Shown: positions 44,550 to 56,800, counted from the stretch's first letter. The stretch: DNA of 64,000 bases from Globodera rostochiensis (GCA_018350325.1 JAEVLN010000033.1:1-64000), one strand, 5' to 3'. Made by a program: numbers and translations. The notes: generated by a model from the sequence alone, not told the origin.

Positions 44550-45050
44550 TTTATAAATAATTGGTAATAAACAAATAATTTAATTTAATTATCATTTGTA
44601 TACATATATAGTATATTTGTTTAACAAATTAAGTATAAATTAAAAAGTTTTGGTCGTTGTGCAACCAAAATTAGTTGTTCTTTATTTATTTTTTTTTTTT
44701 CACTAGGGTCATTGATTCACCAAATAGAAAAAGGTTTAAATTTTTTTAATTTTAATTTGCTTTCATTGCATATGTTGTACACACTATCCCGGCGAGCACG
44801 TTGGATCATTTCTTGGCCGCAGATTTTGCTCGAAAAATTGATACGTCGTCCCGTTCAACCGGAACCATGCCGATAATCGCCACAAAGCTGAAGTTGTTAA
44901 TGATCAGCGCTAATCCTTTGTTGAAGTTAGGATAAATATAACAAAGTTTAGCATTAGCCCAAATTTTGCATATTGTTTAATTTTCAATTTCTACAATGGA
45001 CTATAATTTATAGCTATTTTAAGCAGGTTATTTTTCGCTGCCAATTTTTA
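44550..45050 (-). repeat. Older inverted copy of the 743-bp segment
   Basis: The reverse complement of 44560-44735 matches 18535-18660, and that of 44880-44990 matches 18380-18505. In between lie about 140 bp (44740-44880) absent from the 18k and 47k copies; they encode the rest of the exon. The left part (to 45050) also matches 41.7 kb, so all five loci derive from one gene segment. Confidence 0.85.
44806..44976 (-). pseudogene. Caspase-like p20 N-terminal exon (best caspase match)
   Basis: 56 codons between stops: CKIWANAKLCYIYPN, FNKGLALIINNFSFVAIIGM, VPVERDDVSIFRAKSAAKK. Animal caspases begin p20 with Y-x-M-N-F-x-x-x-G-x-x-L-I-I-N-N-x-x-F...G-M-x-x-R-x-G-T-x-x-D-x-x-x-L-F. Strand 1 (LALIINN) is intact, followed by G-M-V-P-V-E-R-D-D-V-S-I-F. 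The conserved Arg that binds substrate Asp in this region (R-x-G) could be E-R. A stop follows where the 41k copy continues (KRLLAGIV), so the copy may be dead, or the exon ends before it. Confidence 0.65.
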
Positions 45051-45188
45051 GTTGTGTTTTTTAAATTATGTATTCGTTTGAACTTTTTTCAATACATATT
45101 AATTTGTTGTTTAAAATAGATTTTTTTTTGTTTGGATATTGCAATTTACCTTTTTTACGGTTTAACAAACTTTTTTAAATATTTTAGA

Positions 45189-45385
45189 TTAGGCAACCGT
45201 CGCTTCCTCTTCTGGAGTCTCCTCTTTGGTGATGAGTTTTTGAACCCGACCACAAACTTTGCTTTTTAAAGTATTTGTATAAAAATCTAAATCCAAAACG
45301 ATTTTATTGTTCGAATAGATTCGATAAATAATTGATTGTATTTTTTTATCCGCATTATTTATTTTTACAGACGTGAGAAAGTATT
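45189..45385 (-). CDS. Caspase-like helix segment, C-terminal to strand 1
   Basis: Part of a 92-codon Met-initiated frame (45189-45467). The end reads NKIVLDLDFYTNTLKSKVCG, RVQKLITKEETPEEEATVA. It fits the second strand and second helix of p20 (F-D-V-x-V-x-x-D-x-x-x-x-x-M-x-x-L-x-x-x-S-E-E-D-H). 57111-57185 has IQKLATKEDTPEVK in the same frame. It follows the strand-1 exon (45386-45529) in the expected order. A p10 helix is a less likely alternative reading. A stop follows directly. Confidence 0.45.
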
Positions 45386-45529
45386 TTATCTCGAAATGTA
45401 ATTTGTTGTTTTCATTCGCGCCACCGTCTCCACAGGACCCATAGCGTATGGACACTGCCGGAAGCACGTTTTCGATGACGAGGACATGCCTCGAGGCCGT
45501 TCAGTGTACGGGTAAATATGAAAATTAAT
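45386..45529 (-). pseudogene. Caspase-like p20 N-terminal exon, copy 45k
   Basis: The minus frame reads HIYPYTERPRGM, SSSSKTCFRQCPYAMGPVET, VARMKTTNYISR. I-Y-P...P-R-G-M and G-P-V-E-T align with IYPNFNKGL and GMVPVER of the 44.9 kb copy, but the strand-1 core LIIN is replaced by Ser residues. The 24.8 kb fragment conserves its 3' end. It overlaps the other frame of the 92-codon reading, so the exon border lies near 45390-45420. Confidence 0.42.
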
Positions 45530-45534
45530 TTATT

Positions 45535-46575
45535 CATTATAAAATAATACCAAAGAATTGAGTTGTAAAGTGTATTCTGGGTTTTATTGCATTTTTATCA
45601 AGTAATCTTTCCAGTAGAAACATTTATTATTTACTTTAAATACTTTTATTCGTCGGTTTTTAGTTCTATTATGAAATTTTAAGATTTAAAAAAAATTAAG
45701 AAGCTTTCATGGTCACCAATGACGGTATGAACTAAGCACGTCTATATTAAGCTTTGTGGAGCACAATACTTTGAGGAAGCAGGTGAAAATCTGCTGACGG
45801 GCGTCTGTCTGGAATGAATGTTTTGATATTTTTATTATTCCTTGTAATTCATATAAAATATACTTTGACAATATTTAATTATCTTTATAATATTATATAT
45901 TTTTTAAAATTATTGTATTCTTTTGATAATCACCAATAGAATAACTTTTGAAATAATGTTTTGATTATAAACGAGCTTAAAATGTTATAGAAATGGTAAA
46001 TTCAAATTTAATAAATTTAGTTTTAGTTTTTTACAATGGAAAATTTTTAAAATTTTTGGAATTGTCAATTTTTTTATTTTTGAAGATCTTCTATATTTTT
46101 CTGATTCAAATTTTCACTTGCTTATAATTAAATAAAAATGCTTTTAAAAATTAAATTATTGTATTAATGATGATTAGATAAAGTTTGCAGTTTATAACTA
46201 TATTAAATAATTAATAATACACAAACAAATGCTATTTGGATTATAATATTATTTATTTTTAATATATATGTCAATCCAACTGTGTATTTTATTTCCCCAT
46301 TCGATTCTTAATTGATTTATTGTTTTTAAATAAAGATTAAAAAGAATTGAAATTTTTTTTTAACGGACGAATTGTTGTTTCTACAATACTGAAATTTGCT
46401 AGACTATGCATTTACAATACAACAAAAAACCTTTATTGTTGTCTTTCTAAAATTTGGGGGTTTAATCATCTCTTAAAGATTTATCATTTAAATATTCGTA
46501 AGAAATAAGTAATAGTGTTGAAAGTGTTGTCTTATTGTTAATTATTGTTTACAATTTATTTAATTTTTGCCTAAA
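45535..46575. other. Mostly AT-rich
   Basis: One island at 45705-45820 (ggtcaccaatgacggtatga, gctgacgggcgtctgtctgg) with no frame that I can assign. The rest shows nothing. Confidence 0.4.
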
Positions 46576-46581
46576 ATGATT

Positions 46582-46700
46582 TCAGTATAAAAAAACTTTT
46601 TTAATGCATCCGGTAGCAGATATTTCCGAGGTACTTCTCAGCCCGAGCTGACGCAATTTGCACACCGACCAGACCTTGCTAATTTTGTCTTGTAAGGTTA
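46582..46700 (-). CDS. Coding-like exon with acceptor, possible helix-1 piece
   Basis: After a possible acceptor (attaaccttacaag) the minus frame reads DKISKVWSVCKLRQLGLRST then SEISATGCIKK. L-S-K-V-F...L-R-Q-L-G-F is typical of the caspase segment between strands 1 and 2. Single copy. The plus strand has an open SGSRYFRGTSQPELTQFAHR as rival. Confidence 0.3.
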
Positions 46701-47469
46701 ATATACAATAGATGCAATTATAGAAGTATTTGTCATTAACTGATTTTTGTACTTATATTGAAGTCATTCATAGGTTCGATCTATTAAGTACTATGTTCGC
46801 AGTTTGAAAGTGTGAACTTATTTAATTAAATTTGCTAATATCATGGCGTCTGTCGTTTGTGTTTATTTATTTGGAGATTCAGTTCGAAAATAAATAAATA
46901 TTATTATTAGTTTGTTTCTATATTCTAAAATAACTGAAGATTTATCCTTTGTATTTTGTCAAACTTGGATGCTTACATAATATAATAAATATTATGAGTT
47001 AACATTTTTGTATTACATGAGGTATTCCACGAATTTTCTAAACTTTTTGTAGTCAAAGGTATGAATTTAAGCAGAATGATTCAGAAAATAACATTGTAAT
47101 AATGAGTATAGAAAGTTTAATACTTTTTTTTTTGTAAATGCATTTAAGTTTTTTGTTCGTTTGTAAGTTAAGAAATTGAAAATATTTATTAATATTTTTA
47201 TTTTGGCGCGCATCCTCGAATAATTGTTGTATTCAACTTCGGGTATGTTATAAATAAAGACTTAACGAATAGTTAAACATTTTTTTATCATTTTATCTTC
47301 CATAATAAACAGTCATTTCATTTTTATAATTTATTTTGATTATTTTGTTGAACAAAGTAAACTTAACAATAAAAAAATTTATTTTTTTCTAGCCAACAAA
47401 TTAATTATGTATTGAAAAAAGTTCAAACGTAATACATTCTGTTCACCAAACACACAATGTTGGTTGATC

Positions 47470-48213
47470 CTAGCATGGTATGCGGCCTTGTCGACATGGC
47501 AGCGAATAAATAATCTGCTTAAAATGGCATATAAATATAATCCAATTAAAAATAATAAATTACAAAATTAAAAGTAGAGAAATGACAAGATGGAAATGAA
47601 GAGATGCAATTTGATTATGGTGTGCCGAGAGGAAGAAATAAATAAATTTGACACAAACTTTTGTAGAAATTAAAAATTAAATAATTAATATGCGGAATTT
47701 GGGCTAATGCTAAACTTTATTATGTTTATCCGAATCAACAAAGGATTGGCTGGGCGCTGATCATCAAGAATTTCAGCTTTGACGGCGATTAAAATCCATT
47801 TGATGAATCAATAATGACCCTAGTGGGAAAAAATAAATAAATAAAGAACAACTAATTTTGGTTACACAATGACCAAAACTTTTTAATTTATACTTAATTT
47901 GTTAAACAAATATACTATATATGTATACTATGATAATTAAGCTAAAAATAAAATGGGAAATTAAAACGTAATTATAAAAATCATATTACTAAACAAAAGG
48001 TTAATGACAACAGAATACAAGGAAAACCTATTAGAATAATAAATCTTTTTAAACTAATAAAGTCTTTATACAGAACCAGAAAGAAAATAAAGAACAAGCT
48101 ACATTTCATTCAGTTCAATTTTACTGAAATTATTTTAAAAAAGTTTTTAGTAAAATTATTACAAACTATAATTTGAAAAAATAAATATATTTAATTGAAA
48201 TGTTCATAATTAA
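47470..48213 (+). repeat. 744-bp segment, almost identical to 18190-18932
   Basis: See 18190-18932. The left flank here is ordinary AT-rich DNA, not the G-rich minisatellite. The right border (ttcataattaa) is followed at once by the GC-hairpin repeat (48230-48360). Confidence 0.95.
47685..47792 (+). pseudogene. Caspase-like p20 N-terminal exon, copy 2
   Basis: Identical to 18405-18512 in sequence and frame, including the compensating indels and the stop. It shares the 140-bp deletion, so it is also truncated. Confidence 0.58.
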
Positions 48214-48229
48214 GGGTTTTAAGCCAATG

Positions 48230-48360
48230 AAATTAATATGAATGCGAGGGCCCGGCGGTGCAGGTAGGCGCCGCCGGGGGAAAATTTGAAGATTTTGACG
48301 AAATTTGTTAACAAAATTTGTCCAAAAATACGAATTTTGCAAAAGCAAGGGTCCCTAAAG
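48230..48360 (+). repeat. GC-hairpin repeat, best-preserved copy
   Basis: cccggcggtgc (48251-48261), loop aggtag, gcgccgccggg (48268-48278): an 11-bp stem with one G-T pair. Downstream ttgacgaaatttgttaa matches the sequence after the hairpins at 7.5 and 16.6 kb. The 60-codon minus frame through it is a by-product. Confidence 0.75.
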
Positions 48361-48364
48361 TAAT

Positions 48365-50090
48365 TTTCAAAATTTCTACTAGGTTTTTTAAGTTAACACA
48401 AAAAGATGCAAATTTATTTAGTTGCTTTTTAATTTGGCAACAATATTTATATTTTGGTTTTCACTCATTAACATTGAATTGAGGTTTTAAAATAATTCCA
48501 TCCCTTTTCCTTATATAATGTTTTATTTTACGATTATAATGGTTTTTGTTTTTCAATATATTTTTTTAAATTTTGTCTTCTTAGTTTTAGGCATAAAATG
48601 TTAATCAAATTTATTGTATTACTCTTTGGTTTTTATTATAAAATTTTAATAAAATTTAAATTTAACTAATTCACTGGGTTTATTTATTTTACAACAGTTT
48701 TTTTATATTATTATCTAAGCTGATATTAATGATATTAGCAATGGAGGATAATTACTGAACAAACGGCATATTTTACAAATAATTTTCGATAAAAAATTTT
48801 AAATTCTTAAATATTTTATTCTTTGTTTTCAATTTTAAAAAAGAAGTTGTATATGAACCGAAGTTTTTAAAAATTTTTTACTATTCCGTTTGAACTCTTT
48901 CTTAAATTTCTTGCACATTGTGATTATTGTTTGGAAATCAATTAATTAATTTTTTCCAATATGAAATAAATTATATATTTAATCGATTTTTTATCAAATA
49001 TTTTTGTACCTAATTAGGTGTTAAAATATATTAATATATGATAACAAATAATTGCTAATCATACACAGGTCGTTTTTTTGTCGAAATCTGTCCCAACATT
49101 CTTTTTGGAGTAAATAATTATTTATTTTTAATATATACGTCAATCCAACTTTGTATTTTATTTCCCCATTCGATTCTTAATTGATATGGTTTTTAAATAA
49201 ATATTAATTGTTTTAGAAAAGATTTGAAAACTTTTACTTAAATTTGAGTTTGATTTAAACTATAAAAACTTGTTTATATAGTTCTTAATATGTTTGAGGG
49301 TTTTTAGAGAATTTGAATTTTGTAAAACAATAAAAACTTTTGCAAAGGTAATGCATTTATATTATAATTATAACACATTTTAATTATTCATACAAATAAT
49401 TTATTGAAAGATTCAACCATAAAAGAAATTAAGTTTTGAAAATTAATTGTAAGCTATTTTATTACTAGATTATATAATATGGCGTATCAGCGTCAAAATA
49501 ATCATTATTATATTTAATATTATTAATTATATTGTTTCGATTGGGCTCTGTAGCTTAAACTGTTGAATTTTTTGTCCATTAATATCGTATTACTTTAGGA
49601 ATTTATTGTCTTTAAAGATAAATAAACATTTTTTGCTGTATGGATTTCAATTATAATATTTCGTATTTCGAACATAGAGGTTAATTTTTGATATAATATG
49701 AGAAATGCATATATTAAGAAATACATAAGCAGTATTTTTATTTAAGCCATCAAGCATTAATAAGTAATTTTAGATTAAAAAAAAACATTTCTGGTTAGAT
49801 TCCTGCGGAGCGCTTCATTCCCAGACTTCGCGTTTTGAATGTTCATCGAGTAAAGGGCAGGAAGAAACTCGTTCGCAAATTATTATGCCTAGTTTTAAAT
49901 CTTCACTTATTTGAAATTTAAAAAAATGTTGCATTTTTAGACTAAAGTTCTTTTGATAACAAAGATTTTATTTCCTTTTCGTATTAAATTTATTTTACTT
50001 ATCTTATTTCACATCATCTGGCCTTCTTCTCTGTTCTGCTGGCGTTCAACTGCTGCTTTAACGAACACTTTATGAAAAAACAGAAGACCT
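48365..50090. other. AT-rich tract with duplicated blocks
   Basis: 49400-49570 repeats 25570-25740; tatgtcaatccaact...attccc at 46265 repeats at 49135. An island at 49800-49875 (gcggagcgcttcattcccag) and another at 50010-50060 (tctgctggcgttcaactgct) lack assignable frames. Confidence 0.5.
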
Positions 50091-50144
50091 TGCCTAAGAG
50101 GTCAATTAATTAGTTTAACAATTCATTTTTTTCATGTTCAAACA

Positions 50145-50475
50145 TTGGAACAGGTGCACGCTGTCGGGACAAAATATGCAAACGTTCTTTGATTTAAGAA
50201 ATGTGAAAACGAACTTTTAGTCGTTCTTGTACTATCTATAGAATTTGCCTTTTTTAATAGGCAGAAAATATTAAACATAATTTTTGTTTATTTTAAAAGC
50301 TTTATTTTATAAGCAATCTGCTTGGGTTTTATAAAGTTACGACAGTATAATTAGTGGCCTTTCAAAAAGCAGAATCTTTTATTATTTTTTTATATGTTTT
50401 CAATGCTCATCTTTTTTAAAATCACATTCGTAAAACAATTTAAACATAATCTTTACATAACTTCCTCGAGATTAT
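50145..50475 (+). repeat. Duplicated block, pair with 12200-12670
   Basis: Shorter copy; see 12200-12670. Confidence 0.85.
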
Positions 50476-50958
50476 TAATTATTTGTCAAAATGTAAAGGA
50501 AGAAGCAGATAACTAAAGCTTATTTATTTTTATATAAATGTTTTTTATATATATAGAGCGGATGAGAATAATTATAATTTTTTAAAATAATAAATTGGGT
50601 ACACTTTATAAATAATAAAAACGTTAATTTCAATGACCATATTTTGTACAGTGCATTCATTTATTCGCACTTAATTAGTTTACATAGTTTTTTATTTTCA
50701 GTAAAATTATATTTAAACTTATTTATTCAATTGAATTATTTAATAATTTCTTGAAGTAAATTTATATTTAAATTAGCGAACAACCGGATTAGAACCAGAA
50801 GGACATGGCGCCGAATTTCTCTGATAAATCACTAGGATGTGTATTAGGGATGTGTTTATCATAAAAATTAGTAAGAAATAAGTGATGAAAGTGTTGTCTG
50901 ATTGTTTTTCATTTTTATTTTCAATTTATTTATAATATATTACCATCACTTTCTTAAG

Positions 50959-51676
50959 CACAGCGGTTCAATTTTGGGGCTCTAGTTCGGAAAAGATTTG
51001 AATTTTGTCTAGTTGTCAGTGAGCTCTTCAACAAAAAAAGTTTGGGGGTTCGAATCCCTTCCATGCAATTACTATTTTTCGCTGAATTGATTCATCAGTT
51101 CACCAAAAAGCTAATGCAATAGTTCTATGGGTTGCAAACTACTGCTGGGATGCACCCGCAGTGTTACACGTTCTCTCTCGTTACTCTAGTTTTCTAACCG
51201 TCCCTCTCACTTTTGCGCACTATTTCATCGATTTAGCATTTCTGCGCATAACTTTCTTGAGAGCTATCCTATCACTTAGCTCTTGCTTACAAATAGCTTC
51301 TAGGAATCAAGTGCTTTCGAATGGTACTAAATTTTGAAAAGTTATTCTTGCACAAAAATTTTCTTTTTGCCATAATGCTGTAAAAAACAAAATTATGAAC
51401 ATTTTCCCCTATAATTCGTAAAATAATGTATTATTCAAAAAAAAAAGTGCATTAATCTATTTCTTATTTTGTTTTCTAGGGATGGTGAAAATTTGGAGAG
51501 GATCGGTAGATGTCGAGAAAAGTTCTTAGATCCGAAGTGCGGGATGGTCAAAATAATTATTAAAAAAGGTGAGAGAGAACGCCAAACGAGAGAAAGTTAG
51601 AGAAAGAAAGGAAATTTGTTTAATTCTCTCGCACTCTCTATTTATTGGCACACATCTCGTTTTTTGAGCCGCTGTG
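50959..51676. mobile_element. Non-autonomous CACAG-ended DNA transposon
   Basis: The ends are CACAGCGGTTCAA (50959-50971) and, inverted, CACAGCGGCTCAA (51664-51676). taag lies directly outside both ends (50955-50958, 51677-51680). A CAC-type terminus with a 4-bp target duplication points to the Chapaev/CACTA group. Subterminal ttctctctcgtt and aacgccaaacgagag-type words are also inverted. No transposase. The interior has a tRNA-like module. Alternatively a hAT with CAGCGG ends, but then no 8-bp duplication is seen. Confidence 0.65.
51006..51065 (+). repeat. tRNA-like (pol III box) module
   Basis: tctagttgtcagtgag (A-box-like) and gggggttcgaatccctt (B box; five T-stem pairs, two of them G-T). 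The acceptor stem does not pair. A relic inside the CACAG element. Confidence 0.5.
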
Positions 51677-51689
51677 TAAGTGCAACTCA

Positions 51690-52670
51690 TGCAAACGTTC
51701 ATTGATTGAAACTTTTTAAAAAAGAAATAAACAAAATTGATATCGATTCACCGAACCATTTTGCATCTTCATCGTTTAACCATGAAATTTGAGAAAAAAA
51801 ACAATAGAGTTATAAGAACACAGCAGACTTTTTTAACTTATTAAATCTTCCAATTTTTTTATTTTAAAGTAATATTATTGAGGATAAAATTTTGAAATAA
51901 ATATATAGCAAATTATAGGAAAAACATGGCTTTATATGTATAGTCTTTTTTATTTATATTATTTTTATTTTTATATGTTACAAAATTTTCGTAATAGGAC
52001 ATTTTTTATTCTACGTTTTTTCCTTGTTAGAGCTCGAAATATAATTAGATGCGTAATTTAAAATGTGCCTTTATTACGAGAATAATGTTTGTAAATATTT
52101 TGAATAATTTGAAGTTTATTTCAGCATTATTTTATTTAACTTGATTTGAAATTAATTGCTTATAAATTAGCTCCATTTTTAATTTTAAATTTATTTATAT
52201 CTTTGTAAAAAAACATTTACATAAGTTATTTGTAAAGTTTAAAAGGCAATATTTTTATTGCTTTTATAATTTAGTTTTTAATTTCTTAGTTATTAAATTT
52301 TTAATTAGTTTCAAAATTAAATTAATCTTTCTTTATTATCGACGGATATATTTTAATTCAATTTTTTGAATAGCAACATTATCTTAGGTTGGTAGTGTCG
52401 TGCGCGATCATAAATGACTTTGACTTTTTTGCTTGTCATATTACTATTTTACTATCCAAACTTTTGTTCGAAATCAAAATTTTTTATTCTTCATATTAAT
52501 TTTTTTAAGTTTTTTATTATTATATATTTAAAATATTTTGAATAAATTATAAGAGATTATTTTTTAAATTTTTAATTAAGGGCGGTCTTTCGTATTCGGC
52601 GTTTAGTTATTCTTTGTTGAATATTGTTTAATAGAAAACATTAATCGGAAAGTTAGGATAGTTGTTAATT
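51690..52670. other. AT-rich stretch
   Basis: A short island at 52385-52420 (gttggtagtgtcgtgcgcga) only. gggcggtctttc at 52580 recurs at 57710. Confidence 0.5.
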
Positions 52671-52673
52671 CTT

Positions 52674-52784
52674 TTATAGCGCCTTTTTTGACCAGCAGAA
52701 GTCGCGTTTCGTTCTGATCTCGTCCATGACTGTCAAGGTGATGACACATTCAATGCCGTCTTTTGACTGAGAAGAGAGGCTGGT
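52674..52784 (-). CDS. Coding exon with good acceptor, weakly caspase-like
   Basis: ctctacaattttgcag is a good 3' splice site; the exon then reads TSLSSQSKDGIECVITLTVM, DEIRTKRDFCWSKKAL and stops. Balanced composition and a sharp GC island make coding likely. D-G-I-E-C-V-I-T-L-T...E-I could be the second p20 strand and helix start (L-G-F-x-V-x-V...L-T-x-x-E-M). Product otherwise unknown. Confidence 0.35.
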   Translation of the reverse strand, partial: TSLSSQSKDGIECVITLTVMDEIRTKRDFCWSKKAL

Positions 52785-52799
52785 CTGCAAAATTGTAGA

Positions 52800-53665
52800 G
52801 CTGTTTTTACATAAAAAAATTAATTATTTAATGTAATTTTATGAATAAATGGTTATTTTGTTCTAATAATTTAATATACAAATAATTTCTGATACCTCAT
52901 CCTTATTTTCCAGATATATTTAAACTCAACTTAATAAAATAAAATAAATTCGTTAATCGTAATTTTAAAATTTAAAAACTGAGTGTCTATTAATTTATAA
53001 ATTTACTCACATGTCATTGGACACGGTTTTAAGTGGTGATTTTGTTTATATATTTTTATTCAAACTAATGTAAAATTATTTTAAATATTTTTTACGGTTT
53101 TAAAAAAAATAATTTTATTTTTTATAGGTTTTACTTTTTATTATTTTTTTTATATGTTTATTTTTAAAATGATTAATTGGTATCATAAAATTTTCAAATT
53201 TTATTTTTTGACGACATGCTAAATAAATAACAATTAAATTTATTAATAAAAATTATCACTACGACAAAAATTTTAATTTATTTTAAAGAGTTTAAATATT
53301 TCTTCAATAAATTAGTAAATAAATGCACCCAATCGATCTTTAATTTTAACAATTATAAAATAGGTATTTAAAAATTGTAAATTTTTTCATATTTTTTAAT
53401 TTTCGAATAATTTTATGCGTTTTGTTAATAATACACAAATAAAAATACAATATGAATTTTTGCTTACATTATTTAATTGCATTTTTGTAACCAATTTTTT
53501 GCAATAATTTAATTTTGAAATTGATTTGCATACAATATTCGTATAGCTCTTTATAAATAAAGCATATTTTTCCAAATTCTTTTTTTGTTGTAATTGCTGT
53601 CATATGCTAGATATAACATCTTTAAAATAACGTTTTGGTGCATTTGCATACAATTACAAATTGAT
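52800..53665. other. AT-rich stretch, nothing recognised
   Basis: No island or motif. Confidence 0.5.
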
Positions 53666-53671
53666 TTTATT

Positions 53672-53797
53672 TCATTTTACTTTTTTAATCGTTGCAATCC
53701 CACATTTTGTTTTTTTGCTCCGGTTGATCCATTGCAGTAATTGTTCTGCAGGACCTTTCCATGAATTGGGGCAACATGTGCCAACACCAATATTTTT
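53672..53797 (-). pseudogene. Caspase-like p10 middle segment
   Basis: 41 codons between stops: VGTCCPNSWKGPAEQLLQWI, NRSKKTKCGIATIKKVK. Caspase p10 has G-S-W-F-I-Q-A-L-C-x-x-L-x-x-x-x-x-x-x-x-I-x-x-I-L-T-x-V-N. The N-S-W, A, L-L, I, K and I-x-T-x-x-x-V positions agree with the right spacing. A plus-strand reading is also open in part. Single copy. Confidence 0.35.
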
Positions 53798-53809
53798 CTA
53801 AAGTGATTA

Positions 53810-53885
53810 GCTTGAGTGTAGATAATGAATCAATTATTAATATATATGCTTGAGTGTAGATAATGAATCAATTATTAATATATAT
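53810..53885 (+). repeat. 38-bp direct repeat, two copies
   Basis: cttgagtgtagataatgaat followed by caattattaatatatat occurs twice in tandem. Confidence 0.92.
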
Positions 53886-53889
53886 TTTT

Positions 53890-56800
53890 TAACAAATTGA
53901 CAAATGAATAAATGCATATATTTAAGATCTAATCTTTAAAATTTTATAGCTCTACATTATAATAGAGATAAAGTGTTAACGATTTTATTTTAGAACACAA
54001 TTTTATATAAATTATAATTTAAACAACTTTTTTGATAAGAGAATTAACAAACAAAACATTGTCTCAATATTTACAAATTATCTCAATTTTATTAAATTTT
54101 TTGTGCTGACTCAATTATAAGGGTTATATCGATATAGTTTTAATAATTTAAATAAAATCATTGTTTAACGTATTATGCAATTTTTTAATATTTTTTCCAA
54201 TATAAGTCACCATTTAATGTAAAATTTTTGTTTATATTATATTGAGGTGCTCAACACAGATTGTGAAAAAAATGTTTGGTTTAACACTTTCCTTTAAAAA
54301 ATTGCAGGATGCATAGCTTGAGTTTTTATATTAATAAAATCTTCTATTTGTTTGCATTCGTTACTAATTTTATTTTAGCTTTATTATCATTTGAACTTAT
54401 AATTTCAATATTTTTAAAGTAATTGTATTCCTTTTTACTAAATATTTTGATTTTGAAATATAATTTATCCTTTTAACGAAAAAGTTTAGAAGCCCGTAAC
54501 GGCCACATTTGAATTATTTATTATAGTTTTGCATGTTGTTAAATTTAATCCTTTGGTCTAAATAGTTGATTGTATGAGAATTTTTATTAATAAAAATTTT
54601 TGTTTTTACTGTAATTTTTAAAATTTATATTAATCTAAATTGTTCTTTAATAATCTTAATACTGAGTCAAAATAATTATTTATAATATAAATCCAAATCT
54701 CTACCGAAATGTAATATTGATTAACTACAAATGTAAAAATTTCAATCTTTTTTTATTTTTTGTTTTGAAAGCAAATTAACTAGTTTTTCTATTTATTGAA
54801 AATAAAATTTTTAGTTTGATTTATAGGGTGCATTTTTGATATCCTGATTTTTGTTAATGTTTGTATTGTATAGATTTGTTTTTAATTGTTATGAGTTTAC
54901 ATTTTTTTGAATGTTATGTTGAATTAGGTTAAGCTCCATTCGTGCGATTTTGGACCCCGAACTCGAATTCAAATTTTTCAAAAATTAATGGTGGCCTCAT
55001 ATTAAGCAAAAAGCACGAAAAACAACGAAAGCAATCCAGATTTTGACTCCATGAATTTGAAACTCCCTTTTTTCAAAATCAGATAGTTTACCGTAAAGAG
55101 ATCAGCGGTTGCTCTTTTTTAACCATTCTCTAAGCACTTCCTATCCAATATTTATTATTTGATCAAAATTCACAATTCCACATGTTTTTTGTTATAACAA
55201 AAATTTATTTTGGTTATTCGAATTAAAAAAATTTTCGATAACCTATGTTGAAAAATAGTGACCCTACCTCGATTTGAAACCGCCCCCTCCCTCCTCTAAT
55301 CAAGGCTTGCCGGGTGCTTTGCTTTGGGTATAAAATTTTTATTTAATATCTTAGATTTTTTGCCGATTTGTTTATTTTAATATTTTGATTAATTTTAAAG
55401 TTGTCGTTTGGGTATTAATTGCTTTTATCAATAAAATTCAGCCTTTTTAAGTGTTTTTCCTTTCTGTTCCAATGAATAGAAATTATTTACCGTCTTTAGA
55501 ACTTTTACATTATAAATGATATTTAATATTTATCCAATTTCTTAAATTGACTTTATCATATTTTATATTTTTATTAATCATTTTTATATTTATGATTTGG
55601 TACCGAATTTGATACCAGTAAAATAAGAGGTTATGATTGTGCGCCTCCTAAATTCCACCTGATAACGCACGCCTTCGCGACCTTGACAACAAATCGCAAG
55701 CACCATCAATAAATTGAAAGTTATAGCGTTTATATTTAGTCGACGAATAACACAACATATTTTTTAAGATTTTTTGTGAACATTCTATTTCTACAATAAG
55801 AAATTGTTTATTAATGTGTATTTTAAGAAAATGTATTAGTTTGTTTAAGTTTCCGAGGACAATTGCAAATAAAAAAATTTATTTTTAATTATTTGCTTTA
55901 TTATATTTTATCATGAATCATTGTTAATTGATCAAAAATTAAAGCTGCAACAAAATTATTTGTTAATGTTTGATTTGGAATTTCTATTCAGATGTAGTTT
56001 TTTTATAATATTTTGCTAAAATCGCTAGTATTAAATATAAATAATGTTAATTAATGTATTTATTTTATACGTTAAATTAACTGTTGTAGTTCATTTAAAA
56101 TAAACATTAAATCTATTATTTTTTATTTTCTACATTGTTTATTCATTATAAAAAAACTGATTAAATATTTTGGATATTAAATAAGTTCTTGATTTATGTC
56201 ATGTAGGTAAATTCTGATTAAATAATAAAAAAATTTTTTAGGCATATGTTATCATTAAATAAATGTTTGAAATAAAATGTTCTTGAAAACCCTAGAGTAA
56301 ATTCATTCCCTTAGATTTGCCAGATGATCATGCGCGCATCCGCAAGTAGCGGAATCAATTCTAAAGATATATTCTGTTGTTAATATCAAAATGGTAATTT
56401 ATTTTATATATTTTTTTCTTTAATTATATGCGCTGCTCGTTTATCCTCATTTCATTCGTACATTCAGCAACCCCGACTTCTTTTCTTAAAATAATTATTT
56501 TATGTATATTTTTTATATTTCTACTATCATGTATAGTAATTTTGAACTTTTAAAATATTGATTAAAATATTTATCCAAATAGCTAAATTGGTTTTATTCA
56601 TATTATAATTTGATCAATCTTCCTTATATTTATGATTCAATATATAATTTGATACCCGAATAATAAGTAGTTGGCTTTTATTTAATTTTAGCAAGAAAAT
56701 AACTTTTTGAATTCCTTAAAAATTTAGAATAATTTAATTTTTTTTATTCCAGTTTGGTGCCGTATTTGAGAAGATTTACAGAGAACTTTGATCTCGTTGT

